A stretch of DNA of 64,000 bases from Flavobacterium sp. (GCA_021740105.1 JAIPAM010000001.1:594119-658118); one strand, 5' to 3'; counted from the first letter of the stretch, positions 43,943 through 53,372 are shown. Notes: generated by a model not told the origin, from the letters alone. Made by a program: numbers and translations.

Positions 43943-45214
43943 ATGTTACAAATAGCATTTATTAGAGAAAATCAGGAAAAAGTAATCAAAGCGTTGGCCA
44001 AAAGAAATTTTGATGCCAAAGCAACAGTTACTGAAGTAGTTCAATTGGATGAAAAACGTCGTTCTACCCAAGTAGAATTGGATAACATTTTATCTGAATC
44101 TAATAAATTGTCCAAAGACATAGGTGATTTAATGAAATCTGGAGAAAAATCTAAAGCGGCAATATTAAAAGAAAAAACCGTTCTTCTTAAAGAGAAAAGT
44201 AAGGAACTAGTTGAAAAAGCAGACACTTTAGCTAATGAATTATTAGAAAAATTATACACGCTTCCAAACCTCCCAGCAGCTATCGTTCCTGAAGGAAAGA
44301 CTCCTGAAGAAAACGTAACTGTTTTTCAAGAAGGTGCAATTCCTGTTTTACATGAAGGTGCGCAACCGCATTGGGAATTAGTTAAAAAATACGACATCAT
44401 AGATTTCGAATTGGGAAATAAAATCACCGGAGCTGGTTTCCCAGTTTATAAAGGGAAAGGGGCTAAATTACAACGAGCTTTAATCGCTTATTTTTTAGAT
44501 AAAAATACCGATGCCGGTTATAAAGAATACCAAGTTCCTCATCTTGTAAATGAAGCTTCGGCTTATGGAACCGGACAATTACCAGATAAAGACGGGCAAA
44601 TGTACCATGATGCAACCGATAATTTATTTTTAATTCCAACTGCAGAAGTTCCGGTTACCAACTTATTTCGCGATGTGATTTTAAATGAAAATGAATTGCC
44701 AGTTTTAGCAACGGCTTATACGCCTTGTTTTCGAAGAGAGGCGGGTTCTTATGGAGCTCACGTTCGTGGATTGAATCGCTTGCATCAATTTGATAAAGTG
44801 GAGATTGTTAGAATTGAACACCCTGAAAAATCATATGCAGCTTTGGAAGGAATGGTGGAACACGTGAAAATGATCTTGCAAGAATTGAAATTACCGTATC
44901 GAATTCTTCGCCTTTGTGGTGGAGATATGGGATTTACTTCTGCTTTAACCTATGATTTCGAAGTGTTTTCTACAGCACAGGATCGTTGGTTAGAAATTTC
45001 ATCAGTATCAAATTTTGAAACTTTTCAAGCCAATCGTTTAAAATTACGTTATAAAGATAAAGACGGCAAAAACCAATTGGCACATACCCTAAATGGTAGT
45101 TCATTGGCATTGCCAAGAGTTTTAGCTGGGATATTAGAAAACTATCAAACGCCAGAAGGTATCGTAATTCCTGAAGTTTTGAGAAAATACACCGGTTTTG
45201 ATTTGATCGACTAA
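43943..45214 (+). CDS. serS: Seryl-tRNA synthetase
   Basis: SerS charges tRNA-Ser with serine. The 423 residues comprise an N-terminal coiled-coil arm (about 30-105, rich in Lys/Glu/Leu) that grips the tRNA variable arm, then a class-II catalytic core. The motifs are PHLVNEASAYGTGQLPD, LIPTAEVPVTNLFRD, CFRREAGSYGAHVRGLNRLHQFDKVE (motif 2) and LNGSSLALPRVLAGILENYQ (motif 3). It is followed by a large imperfect hairpin. Confidence 0.98.
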   Translation: MLQIAFIRENQEKVIKALAKRNFDAKATVTEVVQLDEKRRSTQVELDNILSESNKLSKDIGDLMKSGEKSKAAILKEKTVLLKEKSKELVEKADTLANELLEKLYTLPNLPAAIVPEGKTPEENVTVFQEGAIPVLHEGAQPHWELVKKYDIIDFELGNKITGAGFPVYKGKGAKLQRALIAYFLDKNTDAGYKEYQVPHLVNEASAYGTGQLPDKDGQMYHDATDNLFLIPTAEVPVTNLFRDVILNENELPVLATAYTPCFRREAGSYGAHVRGLNRLHQFDKVEIVRIEHPEKSYAALEGMVEHVKMILQELKLPYRILRLCGGDMGFTSALTYDFEVFSTAQDRWLEISSVSNFETFQANRLKLRYKDKDGKNQLAHTLNGSSLALPRVLAGILENYQTPEGIVIPEVLRKYTGFDLID

Positions 45215-45234
45215 GACTAGTTTGTCATTGAAAT

Positions 45235-45283
45235 CAATGTACTAATATGACACAAAAAGGGTTGTTTTAGTACATTGTCTTTT
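45235..45283 (+). terminator. Long inverted repeat after serS, likely weak terminator
   Basis: CAATGTACTAA (45235-45245) pairs perfectly with TTAGTACATTG (45267-45277). Inside the 21-base spacer ACAA/TTGT can pair again. A TCTTTTT run follows. It lies 20 bases past serS and 15-20 bases before the next ATG, so it could also act as an operator or leader structure of the TPR gene. Confidence 0.5.
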
Positions 45284-45297
45284 TAATACATTTTGAA

Positions 45298-47079
45298 ATG
45301 AAAAAAATATTTTTTCTTTTTTCTTTTTTTTATTCCCTGATTGGTTTCTCGCAAAACGACCAATTGGCGATGAACTATTTTGAAAAAGGAGAATTTGAAA
45401 AAGCGCTCGTTTCATTTCAAAATTTATTGGCTTCACAACCAGGAAATGGATATTATTTCCAAAAATCAGTAGAATGTTACCAGCAGCTCAAACAATACGA
45501 GGTTGCTGAAAAAGCGATAGTAGAGCGTTATAATAAATTCAAACAAAGCTACCTTTTAGTGGAGTTAGGAGCAAACTACCAACTTCAAAAAAACGAAAGT
45601 AAAGCAAAAAAATACTTTGATCAAGCGCTAGATAAAATCAAAAAAAGTCCTTCGGAGGTTTATGGGATTGCAGCTATTTTCGAAAAGAAAGTATTGATTG
45701 ATTATGCTTTGCAAGCCTATCAAATTGCCATAGAAATAGATCCTAAAATGAATTTTAATTTTCAAATGGCAGTTTTATACGGGCAAAATGGGCAAACAGA
45801 TCAAATGATTGAAATGTTCTTGGAGGAGTCCTACAGGAATCCTCAAAATCTGATTTTGGTTCAAAATCAATTTACCCGATTTATGACTGAAAATGCCGAT
45901 GTAAAGTTTAAGGAGTCGCTTCGTAAAGCACTTTTAATCAGAATTCAAAAAAGCCAAGAGGTTTTTTGGAATCAATATTTGAGTTGGTTTTATGTTCAAC
46001 AAAAGGAATTTGGAAAAGCATTTATACAAGAAAAAGCCATTTATAAAAGAAATCCGGAATCGTTATACAACATAGTAAATCTGGTTCAAATATCTATTGA
46101 AGAAGAGGATAAAGAAACGGCAAAAGAGATTCTTGCATTTATTTTGGAAAACACTAAAGATGCTGAATTACAAATGCAGGCGTACTATTTTCTTACTGAA
46201 ATGAAAATAAATGATCCCGCAATCAAAGATTATTCGGAAATAGAAAAAGACCTCGTTTCTTTATTGAATCAGTATGGGATTACTCCGTATTCATTAAAAT
46301 TACAACTTTTGAAAGCGCATTTTAATACTTTTCAAATGAAGAATCCTACGCAAGGGAAATCAATTTTGAAAACGGCTTTGGAGCTTCCACTAGACGAATA
46401 TCAAAAGGCAGATGTAAAAATGGAATTGGCAGATATTTTTTTATTCGAAGAAAAATTCAATCAAGCCTCACTTTATTATTCGCAAATAGAAGAAGATTTA
46501 AAAAACGATGTGATAGGGCACGAAGCTACTTTAAAGTCAGCAAAAACAAGTTATTTTAAAGGAGATTTTGTTTGGGCTTTGAAACAATTTAAAGAACTAA
46601 AAGCCGTTTCTTCGCAATTAATCGCTAATGATGCTTTGGAGTATTTCCTCCTAATTAATGATAATACAATAGCTGATTCAACACAAACAGCTTTAAAACA
46701 ATTTGCTCGAGGCGATTATTTGATTTATCAAAATAAACCCCAAGAAGCGCTTTCGCAATTTCAAGAAATTCTAAAGAATTTTAAAGGGAAAGAAATTGAA
46801 AGTGTTACGTTATACCGAATAGGAAAAATTCATGAGAGATTAGGCGATTATCAATTGGCTTTAAGCCAATACCAACAAATTATTGACCTTCATCCTGAGG
46901 ACATTCATATTGATGAAGCCTTATTTTTTAGTGCTGAGATTTACAGTAAAAGAGTCATTGATATAGAAAAAGCGAAGTCCAATTATGAAAAATTAGTATT
47001 TCATCACCAAGACAGTATTTATTATGTAGAAGCTAGAAAAAAATATAGGGAACTTCGGGGAGACAATAAAGAACTATAA
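45298..47079 (+). CDS. Secreted tetratricopeptide-repeat protein
   Basis: The 593-residue protein has a signal peptide ending LIGFSQ and is helical throughout, with many TPR units such as AMNYFEKGEFEKALVSFQNLLASQPGN, GANYQLQKNESKAKKYFDQALDKI and GKIHERLGDYQLALSQYQQIIDLHPED. No enzymatic domain is visible. It probably acts as a protein-binding scaffold in the periplasm or at the outer membrane. It lies between serS and a DUF4286 gene, 56 bases before the latter; the context gives no specific function. Confidence 0.9.
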   Translation: MKKIFFLFSFFYSLIGFSQNDQLAMNYFEKGEFEKALVSFQNLLASQPGNGYYFQKSVECYQQLKQYEVAEKAIVERYNKFKQSYLLVELGANYQLQKNESKAKKYFDQALDKIKKSPSEVYGIAAIFEKKVLIDYALQAYQIAIEIDPKMNFNFQMAVLYGQNGQTDQMIEMFLEESYRNPQNLILVQNQFTRFMTENADVKFKESLRKALLIRIQKSQEVFWNQYLSWFYVQQKEFGKAFIQEKAIYKRNPESLYNIVNLVQISIEEEDKETAKEILAFILENTKDAELQMQAYYFLTEMKINDPAIKDYSEIEKDLVSLLNQYGITPYSLKLQLLKAHFNTFQMKNPTQGKSILKTALELPLDEYQKADVKMELADIFLFEEKFNQASLYYSQIEEDLKNDVIGHEATLKSAKTSYFKGDFVWALKQFKELKAVSSQLIANDALEYFLLINDNTIADSTQTALKQFARGDYLIYQNKPQEALSQFQEILKNFKGKEIESVTLYRIGKIHERLGDYQLALSQYQQIIDLHPEDIHIDEALFFSAEIYSKRVIDIEKAKSNYEKLVFHHQDSIYYVEARKKYRELRGDNKEL

Positions 47080-47135
47080 ATTTATTAGGTTAATCGTAAA
47101 TTCGGTTAAACTAAATAACGATTAAACATTAAAAA

Positions 47136-47447
47136 ATGATAATTTACAACGTAACAATTAACATTCACGAAAGTGTTCATGACCAATGGATGAGCTGGAT
47201 GCAAGAAAAACACATAAATGATGTTTTGGCAACGGGCAAATTTACCTCGGCTAGAATGGTAAAAGTACTTATTGAGGAAGAAATGGGCGGAGTTACCTAT
47301 TCCATTCAATATACAACAAATAATAAAGAGCTGCTTCAAAGGTATTACGAAGAAGATGCGCCAAGATTAAGAGAAGAAGGAGCGGCATTGTTTGGCGATA
47401 AAATGTTGGCATTCAGAACAGAATTAGAGTTAATTTCGGAACATTAG
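47136..47447 (+). CDS. DUF4286 family protein
   Basis: This 103-residue soluble protein is recognised as DUF4286 from its start MIIYNVTINIHESVHDQWMSWMQEKHI and the segment GVTYSIQYTTNNKELLQRYYEEDAPRLREEG. The fold is probably a ferredoxin-like dimer. Function is unknown. In flavobacteria I recall this gene next to the TPR gene and rsmA; here an ORF6N gene stands between it and rsmA. Confidence 0.85.
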   Translation: MIIYNVTINIHESVHDQWMSWMQEKHINDVLATGKFTSARMVKVLIEEEMGGVTYSIQYTTNNKELLQRYYEEDAPRLREEGAALFGDKMLAFRTELELISEH

Positions 47448-47469
47448 TAACTATTACTATACAAACTTG

Positions 47470-47495
47470 AAGTCGCAAATTACGACCTCCAAATT
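47470..47495 (+). promoter_or_regulatory. Operator-like site upstream of the ORF6N gene, near-copy of its internal palindrome
   Basis: GTCGCAAATTACGACCTCCA (47472-47491) matches the palindrome inside the ORF6N gene at 19 of 20 positions, reading the internal site on the opposite strand. It also contains the inverted repeat GTCG/CGAC. It lies 26-30 bases before the ATG, where an autoregulatory operator would be expected. Confidence 0.45.
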
Positions 47496-47521
47496 AAAAT
47501 ATACACCAAAAAATTATAACT

Positions 47522-48052
47522 ATGAGCACCGAAATTTCTATAATTCCTGATGATGTTGTATTGAATAAAATATACTTTTTGAGAAACCAAAAAGTTATGT
47601 TAGACAGAGATTTGGCCTCACTTTATAGTATAGAAACCAAAAGGTTAAAAGAACAAGTTAAGAGGAATCTATCAAGATTTCCCGAAGATTTTATGTTTGA
47701 ATTGACCAAAGAAGAATTTGAAAATTGGAGGTCGCAATTTGCGACCTCCAATTCACAAAAGATGGGATTAAGGTATGCACCTATGGTTTTTACAGAACAT
47801 GGAGTTTTGATGCTTTCGAGTGTATTGAACAGTGAAAAAGCCATTCAAACAAATATTCAAATTATTAGAATATTTACAAAAATTAGACGAATGCTTGTGG
47901 ATACTACTGAACTAAGATTGGATGTGGAAACAATTAAAAAGAAAATTGAAAATCAAGGAAAAAATATCGAACTGGTTTTTCAGTATCTTGACGAATTAAT
48001 TGAAAAGAAGGAAACAAAAATTGAAAGGGCGAAAATCGGTTATAAAAAATAG
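47522..48052 (+). CDS. ORF6N domain-containing DNA-binding protein
   Basis: The 176-residue protein has an ORF6N domain (about 10-105): [55 protein letters not shown] and [25 protein letters not shown] Lys/Glu-rich coiled-coil tail (about 125-170) follows. ORF6N domains occur in phage and mobile-element proteins together with KilA-N/BRO DNA-binding domains. It appears to be an insertion between DUF4286 and rsmA. Codons 68-78 ([11 protein letters not shown]) are written as a perfect 31-bp palindrome (47723-47753), and a 19/20 match to its core lies just upstream of the ATG. Function is unknown. Confidence 0.88.
   Translation: MSTEISIIPDDVVLNKIYFLRNQKVMLDRDLASLYSIETKRLKEQVKRNLSRFPEDFMFELTKEEFENWRSQFATSNSQKMGLRYAPMVFTEHGVLMLSSVLNSEKAIQTNIQIIRIFTKIRRMLVDTTELRLDVETIKKKIENQGKNIELVFQYLDELIEKKETKIERAKIGYKK
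47723..47753. repeat. Perfect 31-bp palindrome inside the ORF6N coding sequence
   Basis: AATTGGAGGTCGCAA (47723-47737) is the exact reverse complement of 47739-47753 around one central base. It encodes [10 protein letters not shown] in frame. A 15-bp perfect stem in an AT-rich coding region is unlikely by chance, and it has a near-copy at 47472-47491. Confidence 0.85.
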
Positions 48053-48075
48053 ACTTAATTTGCCAGATAAGAATT

Positions 48076-48855
48076 ATGGAAAAAGTAAAAGCAAAAAAAC
48101 ACCTAGGACAGCATTTTTTAAATGATGAAAGTATTGCTGCTGCAATTGCTGGTACTTTGAACTTTGAAGGTTATGAAGAAGTCTTAGAAATAGGTCCTGG
48201 AATGGGAGTATTAACCAAGTATTTATTAGATAAACCCATTACAACCTATGTTATTGAAATCGACACAGAATCGGTGACCTATTTAGAAAACAACTTCCCA
48301 AAATTGAAAGGTAAAATAATATCTAAAGACTTTTTGAAATACAATATAAATGAAACTTTTGAAGGCAAACAATTCGGAATAATTGGGAATTTTCCATACA
48401 ATATTTCTACTCAAATTGTCTTTCGAACCCTAGAATACCGGAACCAAATTCCAGAATTCGCAGGGATGTTTCAAAAGGAAGTTGCCGAAAGAATTTGTGA
48501 GAAAAAAGGAACTAAAGCCTACGGAATATTGTCAGTTTTAGTGCAAGCATTCTATCACGCAGATTACCTATTTACTGTAGACGAACATGTTTTCAATCCG
48601 CCACCAAAAGTGAAATCGGGGGTATTGAGATTAAGACGTAAAGTAGATTTTAGTTTGCCTTGCGGTGAGAAATTATTTTTCACGGTTGTAAAAACGGCAT
48701 TTCAACAACGCAGAAAAACATTGCGCAATAGTTTAAAAACATTAAATTTGTCGGATAATTTGCGAGAAGACACTATCTTTGACCTTCGTCCAGAGCAGTT
48801 GAACGTGCAACAATTCATTGAACTCACTCAAAAAATAGAAGCCGATGCAGTTTAA
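48076..48855 (+). CDS. rsmA: 16S rRNA (adenine1518-N6/adenine1519-N6)-dimethyltransferase
   Basis: RsmA (KsgA) dimethylates two adenines in the 3' hairpin of 16S rRNA late in 30S assembly. The 259-residue protein starts [15 protein letters not shown]. It has the SAM-binding [14 protein letters not shown], the catalytic motif [13 protein letters not shown] (N-x-P-Y type) and the C-terminal [16 protein letters not shown] and [14 protein letters not shown]. Its last 11 bases overlap the start of mgtE, so the two are translationally coupled. Confidence 0.98.
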   Translation: MEKVKAKKHLGQHFLNDESIAAAIAGTLNFEGYEEVLEIGPGMGVLTKYLLDKPITTYVIEIDTESVTYLENNFPKLKGKIISKDFLKYNINETFEGKQFGIIGNFPYNISTQIVFRTLEYRNQIPEFAGMFQKEVAERICEKKGTKAYGILSVLVQAFYHADYLFTVDEHVFNPPPKVKSGVLRLRRKVDFSLPCGEKLFFTVVKTAFQQRRKTLRNSLKTLNLSDNLREDTIFDLRPEQLNVQQFIELTQKIEADAV

Positions 48856-50197
48856 AATCAGTAAAGAGCTTTTAGTTCAAATAGAAGAACTAATCAAAAA
48901 TAAGGATGACCACCAATTGGAATCCTTACTTAATGATTTGCACCATGCTGATATTGCCGAAATCCTTGACGAATTAGATTTCAACGAAGCTACCTATATT
49001 TTCAAAGTCCTAGACAGTGATAAAACGGCAGAAATTCTTCTTGAGTTAGATGATGATTTAAGGGAAAATATCTTAAGCCGATTGTCTCCAAAAGAAATCG
49101 CCGAAGAGCTTGACGAATTAGATACCAACGATGCTGCCGATATTATCGCCGAACTTTCCCAAAGTAAAAAACAGGAAGTAATCTCGGAACTTCAAGACGT
49201 TGAACATGCAAAAGACATTGTCGATTTATTGCGTTACGATGAAAATACCGCTGGGGGTTTGATGCACAAAGAGCTCGTAAAAGTTAATGAAAATTGGAAC
49301 GTCCTTACCTGCATAAAGCAAATGCGAATCCAAGCGGAAAATATTTCCAGAGTACATTCCATTTATGTTGTTGATGAGCAGGACAAATTATTGGGGCGAC
49401 TTTCTTTAAAAGATTTGCTTACAACATCGGCTAAAACGCCTATTAGTGAAGTCTATATTCGTAAATTAAATTTTGTAAAAGTCACTACTGAAGACGTTGA
49501 AGTAGCCAGAATTATGCAAAAATATGACCTGGAAGCTATTCCAGTAATAGACGAATTAGATCGTTTAGTAGGTCGAATTACCATCGATGATATCGTAGAT
49601 GTAATTAAAGAAGAAGCCGATCAGGATTACCAGTTGGCAGCGGGTATTTCTCAAGATATTGAAGCCGATGATAGTATTATTGAACACACCAAAGCGCGAT
49701 TACCATGGTTAGTTTTAGCACTTCTAGGGGGGTTTATTTCTGTGAAAGTATTGGGATTATTTGAAGGCGCAATGCTGTTACACGGAAACTTATTCTTTTT
49801 CACCCCATTAATTGCCGCTATGGCTGGAAATGTTGGGGTACAATCTTCGGCAATTATTGTACAAGGTCTAGCTAATGATTCCTTAAGTGGCACCTTATTT
49901 AACAGATTAATAAAAGAGGTTTCCTTGAGTTTATTGAACGGAATTATTTTGGCTACTATTTTATTTTTAGGGAGTCATTTCCTTCTAAATGTTGAAGTAA
50001 TTATTGGCGTTATTGTAACAACTGCATTGATTTCAGTAATAATAATTGCCTCACTAATTGGAACATTTATACCATTACTGTTAAATAAATTTAATATTGA
50101 CCCTGCTTTGGCAACAGGTCCTTTTATCACTACAAGTAACGATATTTGCGGAATTCTTATCTATTTCTCTATCGCAAAATTAATATTAGGGTTTTAA
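48845..50197 (+). CDS. mgtE: Magnesium transporter MgtE
   Basis: MgtE is a Mg2+-gated inner-membrane Mg2+ channel. The 450 residues have an acidic helical N-domain (about 1-130; [27 protein letters not shown]), two CBS domains (about 135-255; [33 protein letters not shown]) and five C-terminal membrane helices (about 285-450). The latter include the pore-helix sequence [18 protein letters not shown] and [18 protein letters not shown]. It overlaps rsmA by 11 bases and is followed by a dispersed repeat in the convergent spacer. Confidence 0.96.
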   Translation: MQFKISKELLVQIEELIKNKDDHQLESLLNDLHHADIAEILDELDFNEATYIFKVLDSDKTAEILLELDDDLRENILSRLSPKEIAEELDELDTNDAADIIAELSQSKKQEVISELQDVEHAKDIVDLLRYDENTAGGLMHKELVKVNENWNVLTCIKQMRIQAENISRVHSIYVVDEQDKLLGRLSLKDLLTTSAKTPISEVYIRKLNFVKVTTEDVEVARIMQKYDLEAIPVIDELDRLVGRITIDDIVDVIKEEADQDYQLAAGISQDIEADDSIIEHTKARLPWLVLALLGGFISVKVLGLFEGAMLLHGNLFFFTPLIAAMAGNVGVQSSAIIVQGLANDSLSGTLFNRLIKEVSLSLLNGIILATILFLGSHFLLNVEVIIGVIVTTALISVIIIASLIGTFIPLLLNKFNIDPALATGPFITTSNDICGILIYFSIAKLILGF

Positions 50198-50239
50198 ACA
50201 CTATAATAATTTGGGCATTTCCCCACTTTCACTATCGTT

Positions 50240-50310
50240 CCAGTTCGGTCGCGCTGTACGCTGCAATCCACACTAAAAAGTGTGGGATTTACACTGCCAT
50301 CCCTAATGCA
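50240..50310. repeat. Dispersed intergenic hairpin repeat, copy B
   Basis: CCACACT (50268-50274), an AAAA loop and AGTGTGG (50279-50285) form a perfect hairpin. GCTGCAATCC lies to the left and GGATTT plus CTGCCATCC to the right, so TGCMATCC flanks both sides. The core matches copy C (25028-25050) and the right flank matches copy A (15451-15469). It lies between convergent mgtE and nadD and is not followed by a U-run. Confidence 0.55.
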
Positions 50311-50322
50311 AAAGCACCGGTA

Positions 50323-50922
50323 CTACTTTCTATACAAATTATTATAATCGATATATTCCCAAACTTTATTTGGTAAAAGCGGCTGAATATTATTTTTGTT
50401 TTTGATGGAATTTCTAATAAAAGTAGCCGAAATTTCAACGATAGGAGCGGCTATAAAATGAACTTTAGGATGGTTTTTGAAACCATATTTTTCACTATTA
50501 TTATTCGTTTGACCATTTTCATCTACTCTTGGATAAACATAAATGTCGTGATTTTCAAGAATTACCTCGTAGTTTTTCCATTTGTGAAAAGACTTTAAGT
50601 TGTCTTCCCCCATAATCAATGAAAATTCATTTTCAGGATATTTATCTTGTAAATGCGCCAAGGTATTTACCGTATAATTAGGTTGAGGCAATTGGAATTC
50701 TATATCGCAAGGTTTAATTTTTGGATAGTCTTCGGTTGCTAAAAAAACTAATTCTAAACGGGTGGAATCTTTAAGTAAAGTGTCTTTATTTTTTAATGGA
50801 TTGTGAGGAGTGACTACCATCCAAACCTGATTTAAATCAGTGTGTTCCGCAAAGTGATTGGCAATAATTAGGTGCCCAACATGAATGGGATTGAAGGTTC
50901 CAAAATAAAGTCCAATTTTCAT
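50323..50922 (-). CDS. nadD: Nicotinate-nucleotide adenylyltransferase
   Basis: NadD joins nicotinate mononucleotide with ATP to give deamido-NAD in NAD synthesis. The 199 residues open with KIGLYFGTFNPIHVGH (nucleotidyltransferase GTFNPxHxGH motif, 8-17) and end with VEISATFIRNSIKN, the ISSTxIR-type ATP-binding motif. HNPLKNKDTLL and MGEDNLKSFHKWKNYE are the family's other conserved parts. It follows gmk by 7 bases. Confidence 0.97.
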   Translation of the reverse strand: MKIGLYFGTFNPIHVGHLIIANHFAEHTDLNQVWMVVTPHNPLKNKDTLLKDSTRLELVFLATEDYPKIKPCDIEFQLPQPNYTVNTLAHLQDKYPENEFSLIMGEDNLKSFHKWKNYEVILENHDIYVYPRVDENGQTNNNSEKYGFKNHPKVHFIAAPIVEISATFIRNSIKNKNNIQPLLPNKVWEYIDYNNLYRK

Positions 50923-50929
50923 AATTATA

Positions 50930-51499
50930 TTATTTCACAAAGGATTTTACCAATTGATATGCATCTTCTTTAGCAACATCTAAATCGTAATTTTTTATGA
51001 TTTTATCAAATTGTGGTGCTGTTGCTAACTCTACAGAAGCCTTGGCAATCCTCATATTTATCTTATCGTCACTTTCTGTAGAACGCTTTTTAAGACGGAT
51101 TTTAAGTTCGTCAATGCTAGGTGGTTTTACAAATACAGCCAATGTTTGCTCCGGAAATTTGTTCTTAATTCTCAATCCACCAGCGACATCAATATCAAAA
51201 ATCACATTTTTTCCTAAAGCCCAAATGCGCTCCACTTCACTTTTTAAGGTACCGTAAAAATTATCGCGATACACTTCCTCCCACTCAATAAAGTCTTCGT
51301 TTTTTATGTGTTTTTTAAACTCTTCAGTAGAAATAAAATAGTAATCTTTCCCATTTACTTCTTCACCTCGAGGTGCTCTTGAAGCTGCCGAAATAGAAAA
51401 CTCTAAATTCAAATCTTCTCTTCCAAGTAAATGTTTTACAATTGTTGTTTTCCCTGATCCTGAAGGTGCTGAAAAAACTATTAATTTTCCTTTATTCAT
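50930..51499 (-). CDS. gmk: Guanylate kinase
   Basis: Gmk phosphorylates GMP to GDP, supplying GTP and dGTP. The 189-residue protein has the P-loop FSAPSGSGKTTIVKHLL, the GMP-binding region FSISAASRAPRGEEVNGKDYYFIS and EEVYRDNFYGTLKSEVERI, and the Lid/Walker B area NVIFDIDVAGGLRIKN. It lies between the YicC-like gene (42-base gap) and nadD (7-base gap); yicC and gmk are neighbours in many bacteria. Confidence 0.98.
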   Translation of the reverse strand: MNKGKLIVFSAPSGSGKTTIVKHLLGREDLNLEFSISAASRAPRGEEVNGKDYYFISTEEFKKHIKNEDFIEWEEVYRDNFYGTLKSEVERIWALGKNVIFDIDVAGGLRIKNKFPEQTLAVFVKPPSIDELKIRLKKRSTESDDKINMRIAKASVELATAPQFDKIIKNYDLDVAKEDAYQLVKSFVK

Positions 51500-51541
51500 T
51501 TTTTATTTGCTTTATGCTTATAGCCCAATGCTTAAAGCTTT

Positions 51542-52402
51542 TTACAACACATTCAATACTTGTTCTTTGATTTTTTCTAATTCATCTTTCATCATCACCA
51601 CTAATTTTTGCATTTGCGCATGATTGGATTTAGAACCCATCGTATTTATTTCACGACCCATTTCCTGCGTAATAAATCCTAATTTTCTTCCATTGGCTTC
51701 TTTGCCTTTTATAGTTTCTAGAAAATAATCTAGGTGGTTGGTCAATCGAACTTTCTCTTCGGTAATATCTAATTTTTCCAAATAGTAAATCAATTCTTGC
51801 TCGAAACGATTTTCATCCACATTGACTTTCAATTCTGAAATTGCGGTTTGCAAACGGTCTTTTATCGCCTGAACTCGCTCTGGATCTAGCGCTAAAGCTT
51901 CGTTCATATGACTTCGGATATTACCAATTCTCAATTGAAATTCATTTTCTAACGAAATTCCTTCTGCTTGACGGAAATTCAAAATATTTGAAATAGCTTC
52001 TTTAATCACTTTTTGAATTTCAAACCAATCATTTTCGTCAATTTCCTCTCGTTCCATTTTCATGGTATCTGGCATTCTCACCGCCATTTTCATCAATTCT
52101 GTTTCGTCGGCATGGCCATAAACTTCTCTAAGTTGTGCGATGTAAGCTTTTATAATTGGAACATTTACCTTGGTTGAGGTTTGTTCCGCTGTACTTTCAA
52201 TGTAAATGGAGAAATCAATCTTTCCACGTTCTAATGCCAATGAAATTTCGTTACGCAAACCCAATTCCATTTCGCGATAAACAGAAGGCATTCTCACGCT
52301 TAAATCCAAACCTTTACTATTTAAAGATTTAACTTCAACGGTTATTTTTTTTGTTGGTAATTGCAAAGTTGCTTTCCCAAAACCAGTCATTGATTGTATC
52401 AT
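51542..52402 (-). CDS. YicC/YloC-family endoribonuclease
   Basis: The 286-residue protein matches YicC end to end: MIQSMTGFGKATLQLPTKKITVEVKSLNSKGLDLSVRMP at the N-terminus, a long helical middle, and LGFITQEMGREINTMGSKSNHAQMQKLVVMMKDELEKIKEQVLNVL at the C-terminus. E. coli YicC was shown to be an endoribonuclease acting with RNase-related small-RNA turnover; the role here is inferred from the family. It is the first gene of yicC-gmk-nadD. Confidence 0.95.
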   Translation of the reverse strand: MIQSMTGFGKATLQLPTKKITVEVKSLNSKGLDLSVRMPSVYREMELGLRNEISLALERGKIDFSIYIESTAEQTSTKVNVPIIKAYIAQLREVYGHADETELMKMAVRMPDTMKMEREEIDENDWFEIQKVIKEAISNILNFRQAEGISLENEFQLRIGNIRSHMNEALALDPERVQAIKDRLQTAISELKVNVDENRFEQELIYYLEKLDITEEKVRLTNHLDYFLETIKGKEANGRKLGFITQEMGREINTMGSKSNHAQMQKLVVMMKDELEKIKEQVLNVL

Positions 52403-52448
52403 ATTGTTATTAAAATGTGTGTAAAGATAATGAAAAAGTTTTCAGTCG

Positions 52449-53372
52449 TTATTTAGTGTCGTCGCGTTGAGGCTCACTTTTTTTGTCGGTAACTAAATAT
52501 ACTCCGGTAAAGATTAATACTGCAGAGCTTATTTTTACCCATGACAATTCATCTTTACCTAAACTAATTGCAAAAACAGTGGCGAAAAGAGGTTGTAAAT
52601 AGATAAATACCGCTACTAATGTGGGCTTTAATTCCCGCATAGAAAGTAGATTTAATAAGTAAGTAAAAAAGGTTGAAAACACGACCACAAATCCAATTTT
52701 CCATACAATATCTGACGGCAAAATAGCCCAATCAACCGATTGAAATTGGCTTAAACCAAAAGGAATTACCATTAAAAATCCAAATAAATAAATCCATTTT
52801 ACAAAGGTAAAAGCATTGTATTTATCCATTAATTTCTTTACAATTACTAAGTAATAACCATAGGAAATGGCATTAACTAAAACCAAGAAATTTCCCCAAC
52901 TGGCATTGGAATTATTTCCAACAGATTTTCCATACAAAATCAAAAATGAAGTTCCAAAAAGTCCCAATAATATTCCCAGGATTTTTCTTTTTCGCATTTT
53001 TTCTTTTATAATAATTGCTGATAATATCAAAACTATTAATGGCGTACAAACCATAATAACTGCTGCGGATATTGGCGAGGTCATACTCAACCCTTTAAAA
53101 AAAGTCAACATATTTAAAGCAACACCAAAAAAGGCACAAGCAATAATTCTAGGAAAATCATGGAAGGCAATTTTTTCATTTGGGCCCACTTTTAGCATTT
53201 TCATAAGCACCCAAACGGTCCAAAATAATAGCGCAGAACCGCCTACACGAAGTAAAATGAAGCCGTAAGCATCTATATAATGAGGCATTACATCTTTAGC
53301 AATTGTAAAGGTAACCCCATAAATTAAGGATACTAAAGTTGCGCCAATCAGCGCAATATTTCTCTTAGACAT
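52449..53372 (-). CDS. EamA/DMT-family transporter
   Basis: The 307-residue protein has about ten hydrophobic helices in two EamA repeats: LIGATLVSLIYGVTFTIAKD and the second from about residue 155 (WGNFLVLVNAISYGYYLVIVKK). The motif KPTLVAVFIYLQPLFATVFA is typical of the family. The C-terminus is charged and cytoplasmic. The substrate (metabolite or amino-acid export) is unknown. Its first 8 bases overlap the end of the ArsC-like gene, so they are co-translated. Confidence 0.9.
   Translation of the reverse strand: MSKRNIALIGATLVSLIYGVTFTIAKDVMPHYIDAYGFILLRVGGSALLFWTVWVLMKMLKVGPNEKIAFHDFPRIIACAFFGVALNMLTFFKGLSMTSPISAAVIMVCTPLIVLILSAIIIKEKMRKRKILGILLGLFGTSFLILYGKSVGNNSNASWGNFLVLVNAISYGYYLVIVKKLMDKYNAFTFVKWIYLFGFLMVIPFGLSQFQSVDWAILPSDIVWKIGFVVVFSTFFTYLLNLLSMRELKPTLVAVFIYLQPLFATVFAISLGKDELSWVKISSAVLIFTGVYLVTDKKSEPQRDDTK

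Noticed and set aside
52867..53268. A 133-codon plus-strand open frame opposite the EamA transporter
   Set aside because: Shadow of a membrane-protein gene; no promoter or recognisable protein.
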